A stretch of 64,000 bases of DNA from Deinococcus peraridilitoris DSM 19664 (GCF_000317835.1 NC_019793.1:2980501-3044500), one strand, 5' to 3'. Counted from the stretch's first letter, positions 34,736 to 46,037 are shown. Numbers and translations: made by a program. Notes: a model not told the origin generated them from the sequence alone.

Positions 34736-35425
34736 TCAGTGCTCGATGAAGTTTTTCAGCTGCTCCAGCCGCACCACCATGGGTGCCCGCGGACGTGCGA
34801 TGGCGCCCAGCTGCTTGAGTTTGCCCAGACTGTGGCTGACCGTTTCCCGGGTCGCGCCGACCATACGGGCGATGTCTTCCTGATTGAGTTTCAGATCCAG
34901 TTCGACGCCTTGGGGATGGGGTTTACCGAATTCCTTGGCCAGACGGTAGAGCAGGCTGGCAACGCGCTCGGGAGCACTGTAGGCGCTCACTTCGGCGCTC
35001 CACGCCTGCGCCTCGAACAGCCGCGCGGCCATCAGGCGGATCAGCTTCATCGCCAGGTCGGGTTTGCTGCCGAGCAGCTTTTGCAGCTCGGCGCGCGGCA
35101 GCACGATCAGCGTTGTAGGCTCGACTGCCTCGGCCTGGGTGGGCCGGCGCTCCTCGGGCTCCAGCAGCAATTCGCCAAAGGTATCGTGCTGACCCACTAC
35201 GCCCAGAATGGCTTCTTTGCCGTTGGGAAACAGCTTGCTGATTTTCACCAGACCGCTTCGAACGAAGAAAAGCGCATCTGCAAGATCGTCCATGCGAAAA
35301 ATGACTTCGCCCGGCTGGTACGAACGGTAGGGCGTCGAGACGGCCACCCGCTCGAGTTCCGCCAGCTCGAAGTCGGCAAACAGTTCTGTACGCTTGAGGT
35401 GCCAGACCAGGCTCGGATAATTCAT
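34736..35425 (-). CDS. CRP/FNR-family transcriptional regulator
   Basis: 229 residues. An N-terminal cyclic-nucleotide-binding beta barrel (about 10-120: YQPGEVIFRMDDLADALFFV, FGELLLEPEERRPTQAEA) is followed by the dimer helix and a winged HTH (LNQEDIARMVGATRETVSHS). The PEERRPTQAEA segment matches the phosphate-binding cassette with arginine, so cAMP binding is plausible. FNR cysteines are absent. Deinococcus has a CRP-like regulator (DdrI) with roles in stress response; this may be its equivalent, which I infer only from family membership. Confidence 0.87.
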   Translation of the reverse strand: MNYPSLVWHLKRTELFADFELAELERVAVSTPYRSYQPGEVIFRMDDLADALFFVRSGLVKISKLFPNGKEAILGVVGQHDTFGELLLEPEERRPTQAEAVEPTTLIVLPRAELQKLLGSKPDLAMKLIRLMAARLFEAQAWSAEVSAYSAPERVASLLYRLAKEFGKPHPQGVELDLKLNQEDIARMVGATRETVSHSLGKLKQLGAIARPRAPMVVRLEQLKNFIEH

Positions 35426-35498
35426 GGTTGCTTTACTTTATACCGAATCGAAACTTCTTACTCTCGGATTTTGCTCATTTACAATTCACCGCCAACGT

Positions 35499-36122
35499 TT
35501 ATGTTTCCTTGCGCTGCGGTTCGTTGTGCAGTGACCACCACAACAGACGCGCGGCCACCGAGCGGTAAGGGCTCCACTTCTGCGCCACTTCCGGCCCGGA
35601 GGCCGGTCCGTACAGGGTCCTCACGGCCTTGCGCAGACCCGCGTCTCCCCAGGAAAAAACGTCAGGGCGCCGGAGCGCGAACATCAGGAACATCTCGGCT
35701 GTCCAGCGTCCAATGCCGGGAACGGCGGACAGGGCCTCGATCACGGTCTCGTCGTCGCTGCGCGACAGGGCTTCGAAGTCCAGCAGGCCTTCGGCTGCCC
35801 GTTGAGCGAGGGTGTGAACCGTGCGTACTTTGGCCCACGACAGACCTCGCGCGCGCAGCTCTTCCGGAGACAGTGAGACCAGCTCGTGCGGGCTCAGAGA
35901 CGGCGCCACTTCGCGCAGCCGTCCCTCGATGCTGGCCGCCGCCTTGACCGACACCTGCTGACCGACGACCGAGCGGATCAGCGCTGCGAACGGCGTTCCC
36001 CGCTCGGGTGGCGGCCACCACGGCTGCACGCCGGGCGTTGCGTCGGCACGCAGCAGCAAGGCGGCCAGCACCGGGTCACGCTGCAGGTGCGCCAGACCGG
36101 CAGACAGATCGAAATCACTCAT
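35499..36122 (-). CDS. DNA-3-methyladenine glycosylase, AlkA type
   Basis: Removes alkylated bases, first step of base excision repair. 207 residues with the HhH-GPD core: LIRSVVGQQVSVKAA, helix-hairpin-helix AVPGIGRWTAEMFL and the catalytic aspartate region FSWGDAGLRKAV, then YRSVAARLLWWS. No iron-sulfur cysteines and no N-terminal AlkA extra domain, so it is the shorter DNA glycosylase form seen in Deinococcus. Confidence 0.9.
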   Translation of the reverse strand: MSDFDLSAGLAHLQRDPVLAALLLRADATPGVQPWWPPPERGTPFAALIRSVVGQQVSVKAAASIEGRLREVAPSLSPHELVSLSPEELRARGLSWAKVRTVHTLAQRAAEGLLDFEALSRSDDETVIEALSAVPGIGRWTAEMFLMFALRRPDVFSWGDAGLRKAVRTLYGPASGPEVAQKWSPYRSVAARLLWWSLHNEPQRKET

Positions 36123-36198
36123 GCTGCGCCGATCATACGGTCTTTTGCTCGCGTGTGGCGCCAGCGACTACGGCCCACTCCGGCACTTTAAAGCGGTT

Positions 36199-36252
36199 GT
36201 CAAAGACATTGATAGGTTTTTGATCAATGTCTTTGACCGAGCGGAGCGAGTG
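36199..36252. repeat. Hairpin element with GAGCGGAGCGAGTG tail, copy 2
   Basis: Perfect 15-bp inverted repeat GTCAAAGACATTGAT (36199-36213) / ATCAATGTCTTTGAC (36223-36237) with a 9-base loop, directly followed by CGAGCGGAGCGAGTG. The stem has no sequence in common with copy 1 (21728), but the tail and its spacing are the same. It lies in the gap between alkA and the VTT-domain gene, upstream of both starts or ends. Confidence 0.75.
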
Positions 36253-36323
36253 ACCTTGACCAGGAGCGGTTGGGAATGGAGTTGATGGAGTGCTTTTCTC
36301 CATCAATGAAATGGACAAACGCT

Positions 36324-37118
36324 CTATTCCTGCGGGAGTGCGCCGTTTCGCAGACGTCGGCGGTCGCGCACGACGTACACGCTGAACAGCACCAGCACCA
36401 GCAGCGAGGCCACCACCAGCCCGCCCAGCAGGCGTTTGACATCTGACCCCAGGAAAATCAGCAGCAATGTGACCGGCAGCGTCCCAACGGCTGAAGCCAG
36501 CAGGTAGCGCCGGAAGCCCAGCCGTGACAGTCCGGCGACGAAGCTCACCGCGTCAGCCGGAAAGAGCGGCGAGAAACGTGCTGCCACGATGGCCCAGGCT
36601 CCGTAACGCTCGACGAAATCCTGCACGGAACGGGCCGTCCGGGGCTTCACGAAACGGTCAACGGCCACTTGCCCGAATGTCCGGCCGATCCAGTAGCCAA
36701 AGGCGCAGGCCAGCAGCAGACCTCCCCAGGCCAGCAGTCCGCCCCACAGCGGACCGTAACCCAGCACCGACAGGATCATCAGCGGTAAGGCGGGAATGAC
36801 GGCCAGTACCACCTGCAACAACTGCAAGGCCAGGATGGTGAGGGGGCCCCAGACGCCCAGCGAGTCGGCCCAGGCACGGATTTGCGCGTCCTCGCCGCTC
36901 GCTACGGCCGCGAAGGCTTCTTGCGCGCTTTGCTGCACGGCAGGAACGAAAAAGTACGCTCCCATGATGCCGGAGATCAGGACCAGCAGGGCGGTCCATT
37001 CGAGCCAGGGAACGGAGGAAGTCTTCTCCGTTCCCACTTCACGCGGACGCGCGGGGGTCGGAACTTCAGGAACGTTGTCCTGGGAAGGGGGAGCAGGAGA
37101 GGGCGCCATGCGTTTCAT
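36324..37118 (-). CDS. TVP38/TMEM64 (VTT) family membrane protein
   Basis: 264 residues with about six membrane segments. The VTT core motif is seen: FVAGLSRLGFRRYLLASAVGTLP and the preceding FSPLFPADAV, with the first conserved region ALPLMILSVLGYGPLWGGLL. A 40-residue proline-rich cytoplasmic head is unusual. Relatives (DedA, YdjX/YdjZ) are proposed lipid scramblases or undecaprenyl-phosphate flippases, so membrane homeostasis is the likely role. Confidence 0.85.
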   Translation of the reverse strand: MKRMAPSPAPPSQDNVPEVPTPARPREVGTEKTSSVPWLEWTALLVLISGIMGAYFFVPAVQQSAQEAFAAVASGEDAQIRAWADSLGVWGPLTILALQLLQVVLAVIPALPLMILSVLGYGPLWGGLLAWGGLLLACAFGYWIGRTFGQVAVDRFVKPRTARSVQDFVERYGAWAIVAARFSPLFPADAVSFVAGLSRLGFRRYLLASAVGTLPVTLLLIFLGSDVKRLLGGLVVASLLVLVLFSVYVVRDRRRLRNGALPQE

Positions 37119-37315
37119 CGAGGTCTGTTCTGCCGGGGCACGCTTCAGACTAGCGGACCTTTTTGAGAATGGCTGCGAACAGGCACGTCACGATCAGTGT
37201 AAAGGACATGCTCCTCGAATCTTGCTCTGATCGCCGGAATGACCGCCTGCTCGGCCGTGTCTCATGAAAAGCAGTCCGCCGCCCATGCTTTGTCGTTCAG
37301 CGGGACAGAGCGCGT

Positions 37316-37321
37316 TACGAT
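37316..37321 (+). promoter_or_regulatory. -10 box of a leaderless promoter
   Basis: TACGAT ends 6 bases before the GTG at 37328 of the LCP protein gene. Confidence 0.55.
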
Positions 37322-37327
37322 GACGGT

Positions 37328-38614
37328 GTGACTCCCCTGCGTGCCGCCCTGCTCGCCGTCGCGGCTGGCCTGTCCGTTGGACTCGTTTACCTGATTTCCT
37401 CCCCGAAACAGCGAACTGCCGCACCGGCCACGTCTGCCCGGCGGGTGCATGCTCCGGCCCAGACGCCCGTCAGGACGCTGGTAGCGCCCGTTCAGGCAGG
37501 CGCGGCAGCGGATGAGCAGCCCCTGACCCTTGGGCGTCTGGTGGTCATGCCACGCGCCGCAATTCGTCCGTTGAACATCGCAGTGGCGGGCGTCACCCCG
37601 CAATACGCCGGGCCGCGACAGCGTCTGCCCGAAAACTTTCGTGGTCTGACGGATACCCTGCTGCTGGTACAGCTTGACGCGGGCACCAAGACGGTGCGCA
37701 CGCTCAGTTTTCCGCGCGACACCAGAATTACCCGCCCGGGAGGCGGCTTTATGAAGCTCAATGCCGCGCTGCCCACATTCGGCCCGGACGGTCTGCGCCA
37801 AGTGCTCACCGACGTCTCGGGTGTGCCGATCGACGCGTACCTGCTGCTGGGTCTGAACGCGTCCAGACAGCTGACCGACGCCCTTGGCGGCGTCCGCGTG
37901 GTCGTACCCAAGGACATGTATTACGACGATCGCGCTGCCGGGCTGCACATTCGCCTGAAACGCGGCCCGCAACGCCTGAACGGTGAGCAGGCAGAAGGGT
38001 TTGTTCGTTTCCGTCACGACGCGCTGGGCGATCTTGGCCGCGTGCAGCGTCAGCAGGCATTCATGCGCGCAGTTCTCGCTGAAATGCTCACGCCCGCCGG
38101 ATTGACCCGACTGCCGGCGCTGGGTGGCGTTCTTGAGCGCAATACCCGCTCGAACGTCACGAGTGAGCACCTCGCGGCCGCCTTTGACCTGCTTCGCCAA
38201 CGCCCGAAACTGGAGTCATTTACCTTGCCGGGCACCTTTGAAAACACCGGAGGCGCGAGTTACTGGGTGGCAGACCAAGCGAAAGTGGCGGCGTTGTTCA
38301 CCCGTCATTTCGCTGCCGGCGGGAGCGTCGACTCGAATATCGGTGCGGCCGCACTGGATGTGGCCATCGTGGACGCCGGGGCGGGCACAATGGCCGCCTT
38401 GCGAGTCCGTGACCTGTTGCGTGCCCGGGGCTACGCCCGCGCGCGAATTGCACCGGCGGACAGCGAACCTGGCACGACCATCATTCTCGGCCAGCACGAT
38501 ATCGAAGACCTCGAACGGGTCCGGGCAGTGCTGGGACGGGGTGAAAGCCGTCTGAGCGGCGAGGGCGTGCTGGGTGCCGACATCACCATCTGGCTGGGAA
38601 CGGATGCGCGCTGA
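37328..38614 (+). CDS. LytR-CpsA-Psr (LCP) family protein with LytR_C domain
   Basis: Transfers glycopolymers from undecaprenyl carriers to peptidoglycan or other cell-surface acceptors. 428 residues: an uncleaved membrane anchor (about 5-24), a proline-rich linker, the LCP domain (about 80-260) with FRGLTDTLLLVQLD, SFPRDTRI and FRFRHDALGDLGR-type arginine motifs (VRFRHDALGD), then a C-terminal LytR_C domain (about 340-428, VAIVDAGAGTMAALRVRDLL). The GTG start is leaderless. It is convergent with the SDR gene. Confidence 0.9.
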   Translation: MTPLRAALLAVAAGLSVGLVYLISSPKQRTAAPATSARRVHAPAQTPVRTLVAPVQAGAAADEQPLTLGRLVVMPRAAIRPLNIAVAGVTPQYAGPRQRLPENFRGLTDTLLLVQLDAGTKTVRTLSFPRDTRITRPGGGFMKLNAALPTFGPDGLRQVLTDVSGVPIDAYLLLGLNASRQLTDALGGVRVVVPKDMYYDDRAAGLHIRLKRGPQRLNGEQAEGFVRFRHDALGDLGRVQRQQAFMRAVLAEMLTPAGLTRLPALGGVLERNTRSNVTSEHLAAAFDLLRQRPKLESFTLPGTFENTGGASYWVADQAKVAALFTRHFAAGGSVDSNIGAAALDVAIVDAGAGTMAALRVRDLLRARGYARARIAPADSEPGTTIILGQHDIEDLERVRAVLGRGESRLSGEGVLGADITIWLGTDAR

Positions 38615-38705
38615 AACAAATCGTGACAGATGAGGCTCAGGAACGCCCGGTGTAGGCGCGCCGTGTCGACGCCGGATGTGGGCGCGAGTCACCGGAGGAC
38701 GTGCT

Positions 38706-39443
38706 TCACAAGTTCCAGCCTCCGGCGACCTCCAGCACCTGGCCAGTGACGTAGTCGCTGGCGCGCACAAAGGTCAACACGGCGTCTGAAAGCTCTTCGA
38801 CCGTGCCGAGCCGTCCGGCGGGAATCTCGGTCAGGGGTTTGGACACGCTTGTTTCGATGACGCCCGGCGAAACGACGTTCGCGCTGATGCCGTGCCCGGC
38901 TTCGGTGCGGGCAATCGCGCGCGTCAGAACGATCACACCGCTCTTGGCCGAGGCGTAAGGCACGATGCCGCTGCGTCCCAGCAGGTGCTGTGAGCCTGCG
39001 TAACCGAGATTGACAATGCGGCCCCAGCCCAGGGCGCGCATGTGAGGCACCGCAGCCCGGCAGGTGTAAAACGTCGCGCTGAAGTTCGAGTCGAGCATGT
39101 CGCGCCATTCTTCCGGCGTGGTTTCCAGCCAGGGTTTCTGAACGTAGTTGCCGACGTTGTTGACCAGCACCCCCAGTCCACCGAACGCTTCGTGGGCCGA
39201 CTGCACAAGTGCCGCCGCCTGCTGTGGGTCGGTCACGTCAGCCTGCACGGTCGTGGCCTGCGCGCCCGACTCGCGCGCCAGGCGGGCGGTGTGCTCGGCG
39301 GCGTCCTTCGATGAGCGGTAATGCACCACGAGGTCAAAGCCTTCACCCGCGAGGCCCAGGGCAATGGCCCGCCCGATGCCCTGGGCCGACCCGGTCACCA
39401 GCGCCGTTTTACGCCCGCTCACGGGCTTGCTCTTCTCTTGCAT
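38706..39443 (-). CDS. SDR-family oxidoreductase (FabG-like)
   Basis: 245 residues. NADP(H)-binding TGSAQGIG (17-24), NNVGNY and the catalytic YASAK are present, so it is an active short-chain dehydrogenase. It ends in [10 protein letters not shown] as FabG relatives do. The substrate is not readable; it may be a 3-oxoacyl reductase or act on a small-molecule carbonyl. The start overlaps the end of the upstream NUDIX gene by 35 bases, so they are one operon with the CDP-alcohol phosphotransferase gene. Confidence 0.88.
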   Translation of the reverse strand: MQEKSKPVSGRKTALVTGSAQGIGRAIALGLAGEGFDLVVHYRSSKDAAEHTARLARESGAQATTVQADVTDPQQAAALVQSAHEAFGGLGVLVNNVGNYVQKPWLETTPEEWRDMLDSNFSATFYTCRAAVPHMRALGWGRIVNLGYAGSQHLLGRSGIVPYASAKSGVIVLTRAIARTEAGHGISANVVSPGVIETSVSKPLTEIPAGRLGTVEELSDAVLTFVRASDYVTGQVLEVAGGWNL

Positions 39444-39831
39444 ATTCCACCAGGGTACGCGTGAACGAGTTGAGGGGAAACTCCAGGGCTTCTTCGAGCG
39501 TCGCCCAGGCCCACTCGACGATTTCCTCGTTGGGAGTCACCCGCGGGTCATCGGTGCGCGCGAGATAATTCAGCAGCACGAAATGGTCGGGTTTGTAAAA
39601 CTCGGCACTGTTCAGGGCCTCCTGCACCAGCGCGAAGCGTACATCGGCGAGCATGATCGACACTTCCTCACGAAACTCGCGCAGCAGGGCCGCCTGCAGG
39701 GTCTCACCGTACTCGACTTTGCCTCCCGGAACGCCCCAGCTGCCGCGCCATTTGGTGGTGCGCACGATCAGATGACGCCCGTCACACTCGACGAGCGCAC
39801 CGACCGTGGTGAGCGGACGCGTTGTACTCAC
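39409..39831 (-). CDS. NUDIX hydrolase
   Basis: 140 residues. The NUDIX box reads [20 protein letters not shown], matching G-x5-E-x7-R-E-U-x-E-E, but the glycine that normally follows two residues later is a serine (EEVSI). The chemistry (metal-dependent pyrophosphohydrolysis) should be kept, as this position is variable. The start overlaps the CDP-alcohol phosphotransferase stop (ATGA). The substrate is unknown; NDP-sugars or modified nucleotides are possible. Confidence 0.88.
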   Translation of the reverse strand: MSTTRPLTTVGALVECDGRHLIVRTTKWRGSWGVPGGKVEYGETLQAALLREFREEVSIMLADVRFALVQEALNSAEFYKPDHFVLLNYLARTDDPRVTPNEEIVEWAWATLEEALEFPLNSFTRTLVEYAREEQARERA

Positions 39832-40628
39832 CGCTGCCTCCGCAGGTGGGCTTCACGCCACAGTTGCAGCGAGACCAGAGCCAACGCCTGCAGCGGCAGG
39901 CTGACGAGGTAGTCCCGTGGTCGGCCTCGCGCGATGCACACGCCTGCGAGTGCCAGCTGGGTGGACAGGCCCAGATTGGCGGCGACGTGAGTGACAACCC
40001 GGGGAGTATAGGCCGCGCGGTTTTCTGCTCGGCCCCCGGCGTCCCGAAAGCGCGCTTCGAACACTGGTGCGAGCAGCTTCTCCTGAGGCTCGAAGGAGAA
40101 GCGGTACACCGCCTGCAGCAGGTCCAGGGTCGCCGATGACGAATTTTCGTGGGGTTCCGAGCGGAACACTTCGCCGCGCGCTTCACGGTACTCGCGCTCC
40201 AGCAGAAAGTCGACGGTGAGCAGCAACTGCAGCAGCACCAGGGCCGGGGCTCCCCAGCGCCGGTCGATGGCCAGCAGCAGCGCCGCATTGACGAGCAGGT
40301 CCATTTCGGAGTCGAGGTACCGCCCCAGCGCGCTCGTCTGGCCCGTGGCGCGCGCCAGTTGCCCGTCGGCGTTGTCGAGTACCGTCTTGACCTGCAGCAG
40401 CAGCGCGGGAGTCAGGGCCCGGCCCCCTGCGACCTGCCAGGCGGCCAGCAGTCCGAGGGCGGTGTGCGCGAGCACCACGGTCTCAGGCTTCACCCCCGTA
40501 CGCACCAAGGCGGGCACCAGCAGCTGAGCCAGCGGGCGGTACACGAACTCGTTGAGCACTTCCACTCCCGGGCGCGGTTTGCGTGAATGGCGCAGCCCGG
40601 AGAAGGCAGTCGAGAACATGCCCGTCAC
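39828..40628 (-). CDS. CDP-alcohol phosphatidyltransferase family protein
   Basis: Integral membrane enzyme, 266 residues. The full signature D-G-x2-A-R-x8-G-x3-D-x3-D is present: DG at 88-89, AR at 92-93, G102, D106 and D110. Six or so membrane segments surround it. It joins a CDP-activated lipid or polyol to an alcohol and may make a phospholipid or inositol-type headgroup. The operon with NUDIX and SDR genes suggests a small lipid or polyol pathway. It lacks an obvious ribosome binding site. Confidence 0.88.
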   Translation of the reverse strand: MTGMFSTAFSGLRHSRKPRPGVEVLNEFVYRPLAQLLVPALVRTGVKPETVVLAHTALGLLAAWQVAGGRALTPALLLQVKTVLDNADGQLARATGQTSALGRYLDSEMDLLVNAALLLAIDRRWGAPALVLLQLLLTVDFLLEREYREARGEVFRSEPHENSSSATLDLLQAVYRFSFEPQEKLLAPVFEARFRDAGGRAENRAAYTPRVVTHVAANLGLSTQLALAGVCIARGRPRDYLVSLPLQALALVSLQLWREAHLRRQR

Positions 40629-40812
40629 ACTAGCAAGCGTGCTCCTGAAGAGTGCGCGAATGATTGCAGTGTCACCTCGCCGGGGGCCAGCCGCTTGCCT
40701 TCTGTGGTCTATGGCCTAAAGTTCGCCGCCGCCGGGTGATACACTCCTTTCTTTGGAGCGCGTTCCCTCGGCAGATTTGCGAGGCGCGGACGCCACACTT
40801 CTCAAGCCTTTT

Positions 40813-40817
40813 GGAGG
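40813..40817 (+). promoter_or_regulatory. Ribosome binding site that decides the start at 40822
   Basis: GGAGG lies 4 bases before GTG 40822. A TACACT box at 40740-40745, 7 bases before a TTG at 40753, could give an alternative leaderless start. Confidence 0.6.
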
Positions 40818-40821
40818 CCGC

Positions 40822-42288
<1,467 letters not shown>

Positions 42289-42296
42289 ACTTCGGA

Positions 42297-43583
42297 TCAG
42301 GCAGGAAACTGCCCGGCAGGCGGGCCGAGTACCACGATGTTCAGGGCATCGAACGGTCGCAGTGCCAGTACCTCTTCGACCTCGGTCCGGCTGACGCGCT
42401 CGAAAGCGGCCACACTTTCGGCAACGCTGGGGGTGCGGCCCAGGTAGGTGTGGTCCATCCCCAACGTGAACAGCCGCGCGTACGGAGTTTCAGCGCGCAA
42501 GGCGACGCTCACGGCCAGTTTCTTGCGGGCGCGCGCGAGTTCGGCTTCCGTGACGCTTTCCAGCTGAACGCGTTGCAGTTCGCCTCGCACCACCTCTAGG
42601 GTCTGCCCGGCACGGGTCGGGTCACAGCTCCAGGCACCCTCGAAAGCGCCCGTTTCCTCGAACTCCACGTGTGATAAATCCACGCTGTCGGCCAGCCCAC
42701 CGTCCACCAGCGCCCAGTACAGGCGGCCGTTGTCGCCGCCCAGAATCTCGGCCAGGACCACGGCCGCTTCGCGCAGCGGATGCGAAGCCTGCAGGCCCGG
42801 CGCCAGGAAGGCAATGTTGGCCCGGTTCATGTCGGTGTCCTCGACGATCTGCAGGCCCGCCGAAAAACTGTGCGGGGAAAGCGCTCGCGTGAAATTCCCC
42901 TGAGGCCAGGCCGACGTCAGGGCCAGCGCGGCAGTGACCAGCGCATTCCAGTCGAAACGGCCGCAAGCCACCAGCGTCACGCTGCCCGTGCCGTAGCGTG
43001 ACCGGAAGTTGTCCTGCAGCCGCTCGAGGGTCAGCCCTGCGACCGTCTGCGGTGTGCCCAGCACCAGGTGCCCCAGGGGATGGGTTCCCCAGGCCTGCGC
43101 ACGCAGCTCGTCGAAGGTGCGCGAAGACGGATCGTCGGCGTACATGGCGATTTCTTCCAGGATGACGCCACGCTCTATTTCCACGTCAGCAGGGCGGAAG
43201 GCTGGCTGCATCAGTTCGGTCAGCAGGGAGAGCAGCTCCGGCCACGTTTCGGGCAGGCAGGCGGCGTGATACACCGTCGTTTCCTCGCTGGTAAAGGCGT
43301 TGACATTGGCGCCCAAAGCGTCCAGGCGCACGTTCAGTTCACGGCCCGATACCCGTTCGCTGCCTTTGAAGAGCAGGTGCTCGATGAAGTGCGAAGCGCC
43401 CAGATCCTGAAGTGTTTCGTCACGCGCGCCCGTTCGTACGAAGTAGCCCAGCGCGACCGTCTCGGCGTGCTCGTCGCTTTCACCCAGCACGGTCAGGCCA
43501 TTCGGCAGCACGATCTGAAGTACCTGCGGTCCCCTGGCCGGGGAGGGCCGCGCTCCAGGGTCAGGCCAGGGCATGTGCACCAT
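42297..43583 (-). CDS. M16 family zinc metallopeptidase, catalytic subunit
   Basis: 428 residues of the pitrilysin/PqqL-processing peptidase type. The inverted zinc motif HxxEH is intact (SHFIEHLLFKG: H65, E68, H69), and the distal glutamate is in EEIAMYADDP. The C-terminal half lacks the R/Y pair, which resides in the partner. The start overlaps the partner gene's end by 23 bases. The two genes encode a heterodimeric M16 peptidase of unknown substrate, probably processing small peptides. Confidence 0.9.
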   Translation of the reverse strand: MVHMPWPDPGARPSPARGPQVLQIVLPNGLTVLGESDEHAETVALGYFVRTGARDETLQDLGASHFIEHLLFKGSERVSGRELNVRLDALGANVNAFTSEETTVYHAACLPETWPELLSLLTELMQPAFRPADVEIERGVILEEIAMYADDPSSRTFDELRAQAWGTHPLGHLVLGTPQTVAGLTLERLQDNFRSRYGTGSVTLVACGRFDWNALVTAALALTSAWPQGNFTRALSPHSFSAGLQIVEDTDMNRANIAFLAPGLQASHPLREAAVVLAEILGGDNGRLYWALVDGGLADSVDLSHVEFEETGAFEGAWSCDPTRAGQTLEVVRGELQRVQLESVTEAELARARKKLAVSVALRAETPYARLFTLGMDHTYLGRTPSVAESVAAFERVSRTEVEEVLALRPFDALNIVVLGPPAGQFPA

Positions 43584-44796
43584 TCCTCAGTACCGCGCCC
43601 TGTCCGAGGGACATCACGGCGGGCCGCTCGAAAGGGCGTTCGGCCAGCAGTTCGTTCACGTCCGCGAGCGTCAGGGCCTCCAGGTCACGGCGCACCTCAC
43701 CGAGGGCCCGCACGGCGCCCAGCGTCAGCCAGTCACGCGTGAGTGCCGAGGCCCGCCCGCGCGCCGTCTCGGCCGCAAAGACCGTCGCTGCGAGCAGCTG
43801 CGTGCGGGCCCGCTCGAACTCCTCGGAAGTGACGCCCTGACGCAGACGGGCGAACTCATTCAGCAGTACGTCCAGTGTCTGGGCCGCGCGTCCCGGGGTA
43901 CTGCCCGCGTAGGCCCACACAAAGCCGTCGCGGCCGGTCACGTGAACGCTCGCGCCGACGCTGTAGGCCAGCCCGCGCTTTTCGCGGACCTCCTCGAACA
44001 GCCGCGAAGCCGATCCGCCCGCCAGTGCGCCCAGCGCCACGTGAAAGGCCAGCCAGCCGGGCTCGGTCGGACCGGGAGAGCGAAACAGCACGTTGATGTG
44101 GGTCTGCTGACTGTCATCCGGCTGATGCCGGACGAAGTCGCCCTGGAAGATGACCGCCGGCAGTTCCTGGCCGCCGCCCTGCCAGTCGCCGAAGTGCACG
44201 GTAACCAGGTCATGGACCACCTGCTCTTCAAAGTCACCCACGACGGCCAGTGCCGCGCCACGTGAACCGTAGCGCGAGTGAAACGCACGCGCCGTTTCGG
44301 GCGTGATGGCCGCGATGCCCGCCAGGGTGCCACTCACCGGGTGAGCGTACGGACGGGCAAAGGCCAGTTCACGCAGACGTACGGCCAACTGGTCGGCCGG
44401 ACTGTCGGCCAGGGACTCGAGATCCTGCCGGGCCAGGTCCAGGACGCTTGTCAGTTCGCCATCCTGCAGGTGAGGACGGCGAACCACGTCGGCCAGCAGC
44501 GTCAGGGCGCGGGGAAAATCGCTTCGCAGACCGCTCACGCTGAAGCGGGTACTTTCGTGCGTGACGCTGCCACCGCGCCGCAGACCGAGATCGTCGAAGG
44601 CGTCGGCCAGCGCGCGCGCGTCCAGGTTGCCCGCACCCTTGTGCAGCCACTCCTCGAGCACGGCTGCCGTGCCTTCCTGCCCGGCAGGGTCGTGGGCGGC
44701 GCCCAGCGGGAGACGCAGTTCAAGGGCGAAGCCAGGGCCAGGGCGGCGTTCGAACAGCAACGTCAGGCCGCTCTGAAAAGGGTGAAGCACAGTCAC
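43561..44796 (-). CDS. M16 family metallopeptidase, inactive partner subunit
   Basis: 411 residues homologous to the downstream M16 protein, but the zinc motif region reads AAVLEEWLHKG, with no HxxEH, so it cannot bind catalytic zinc. It does keep the distal R-Y element (EEVREKRGLAYSV) that completes the active site in heterodimers. This division of labour is known from mitochondrial MPP and bacterial M16 pairs. It is the first gene of the pair, with a GTG or ATG start in the 44796 region. Confidence 0.88.
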   Translation of the reverse strand: MTVLHPFQSGLTLLFERRPGPGFALELRLPLGAAHDPAGQEGTAAVLEEWLHKGAGNLDARALADAFDDLGLRRGGSVTHESTRFSVSGLRSDFPRALTLLADVVRRPHLQDGELTSVLDLARQDLESLADSPADQLAVRLRELAFARPYAHPVSGTLAGIAAITPETARAFHSRYGSRGAALAVVGDFEEQVVHDLVTVHFGDWQGGGQELPAVIFQGDFVRHQPDDSQQTHINVLFRSPGPTEPGWLAFHVALGALAGGSASRLFEEVREKRGLAYSVGASVHVTGRDGFVWAYAGSTPGRAAQTLDVLLNEFARLRQGVTSEEFERARTQLLAATVFAAETARGRASALTRDWLTLGAVRALGEVRRDLEALTLADVNELLAERPFERPAVMSLGQGAVLRNGAHALA

Positions 44797-44900
44797 CGCA
44801 CGATTCTACGCGCTCAGCGCCGGATTCGCGCTGCTTCAGGTTGCCATTGCCTCGCAGGCGGCCTTGACGAAAGTCATGGCTGCCCGCTTCCTCCAGCGGG

Positions 44901-44906
44901 CAGACT
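44901..44906 (+). promoter_or_regulatory. Possible -10 box of a leaderless promoter
   Basis: CAGACT ends 6 bases before the ATG at 44913 of ferredoxin. Its first base deviates from consensus. Confidence 0.4.
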
Positions 44907-44912
44907 GCCGGT

Positions 44913-45149
<237 letters not shown>

Positions 45150-45350
45150 TTTCAGGGGTGGGCGCAGGCGGAGCCGCTTGCCTTTGGAGCGAGCGGGCAG
45201 TGGCTGAGCGGGCAGGTCACGAACGCCCGCCGGTCGGAGCAGCGCCTGCTGCAGACGCCTCGGGGTGCCCGGCGATCATCCGGCGGCCCGGACGCCGGGT
45301 GCAGTACACTTGGGCGTTTTCGTGGCACTCTGAGCGGAAAGTTCTCGCTG

Positions 45351-46037
45351 ATGACGACTGAACGCGCCCTGTCCCTGATCCGTCTCGTTTCGCTCTTTCA
45401 CGGTGCAAGCGAGGCGGACGTGCTCACGCTGGCACGTCACGGACAATTCCGGCAACTGCGCCGCACTGAGGCGCTGTTCCACGAAGGGGACCGCGCCGAC
45501 GCGCTGTACGCCGTCGAAAGCGGCTGGCTCAAAATCTTCAAGCTCAGTCCACGGGGCAACCGCGAAGTCACGCTGTATCTGGAGGGGCCACGGCAGGTGG
45601 TGGCCGGCGTGTCGGCGCTGATCGAGGATGCACGTCTGGCGGCCAGCTGCGTGGCCCTGGAAGACGCCTGTGTGCTGTGCCTGCCAGCCGACGTGGTGCG
45701 GCATGTCACGTTCCACTCTCCCACGGTCGCGCAGGCGGTGATCGGGTATTTCGCGCGGCGTCAGGGTGATCTGCTGCACCGCATGGAGCAGTTGCTCTTC
45801 AGCGATCTGAGCGAGCGTCTGGCCGCGCACCTGCTGGCTTCGGGCGCGCATTCTCCGTACGCCCTGCCCACCAATTCCGAACTCGCCTCGCTGCTGGGCA
45901 CGGTGCCCGAGCTGGTGAGCCGCAAACTGGGCGAGTTCTACCGTCAGGGGTTTATCACGCTTTCGCGCCGCACCGTGCGCATTCTCGACGTGGAAGCCCT
46001 GCGCGCCCTGGCCGAAGGAGAAAGCCGGGCGCGCTGA
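45351..46037 (+). CDS. CRP/FNR-family transcriptional regulator
   Basis: 228 residues: N-terminal cNMP-like beta barrel (RRTEALFHEGDRADALYAVE, REVTLYLEGPRQVV), long dimer helix (FARRQGDLLHRMEQLLFSD) and winged HTH (LPTNSELASLLGTVPELVSRKL, GFITLSRRTVRILD). Three cysteines cluster in SCVALEDACVLCLP, which might be redox-active, but this is not the FNR pattern. The effector is unknown. It ends 15 bases before the convergent amidase gene. Confidence 0.87.
   Translation: MTTERALSLIRLVSLFHGASEADVLTLARHGQFRQLRRTEALFHEGDRADALYAVESGWLKIFKLSPRGNREVTLYLEGPRQVVAGVSALIEDARLAASCVALEDACVLCLPADVVRHVTFHSPTVAQAVIGYFARRQGDLLHRMEQLLFSDLSERLAAHLLASGAHSPYALPTNSELASLLGTVPELVSRKLGEFYRQGFITLSRRTVRILDVEALRALAEGESRAR

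Noticed and set aside
45150..45350. Further small genes before the CRP/FNR-type gene
   Set aside because: Short frames without a start signal or family resemblance.
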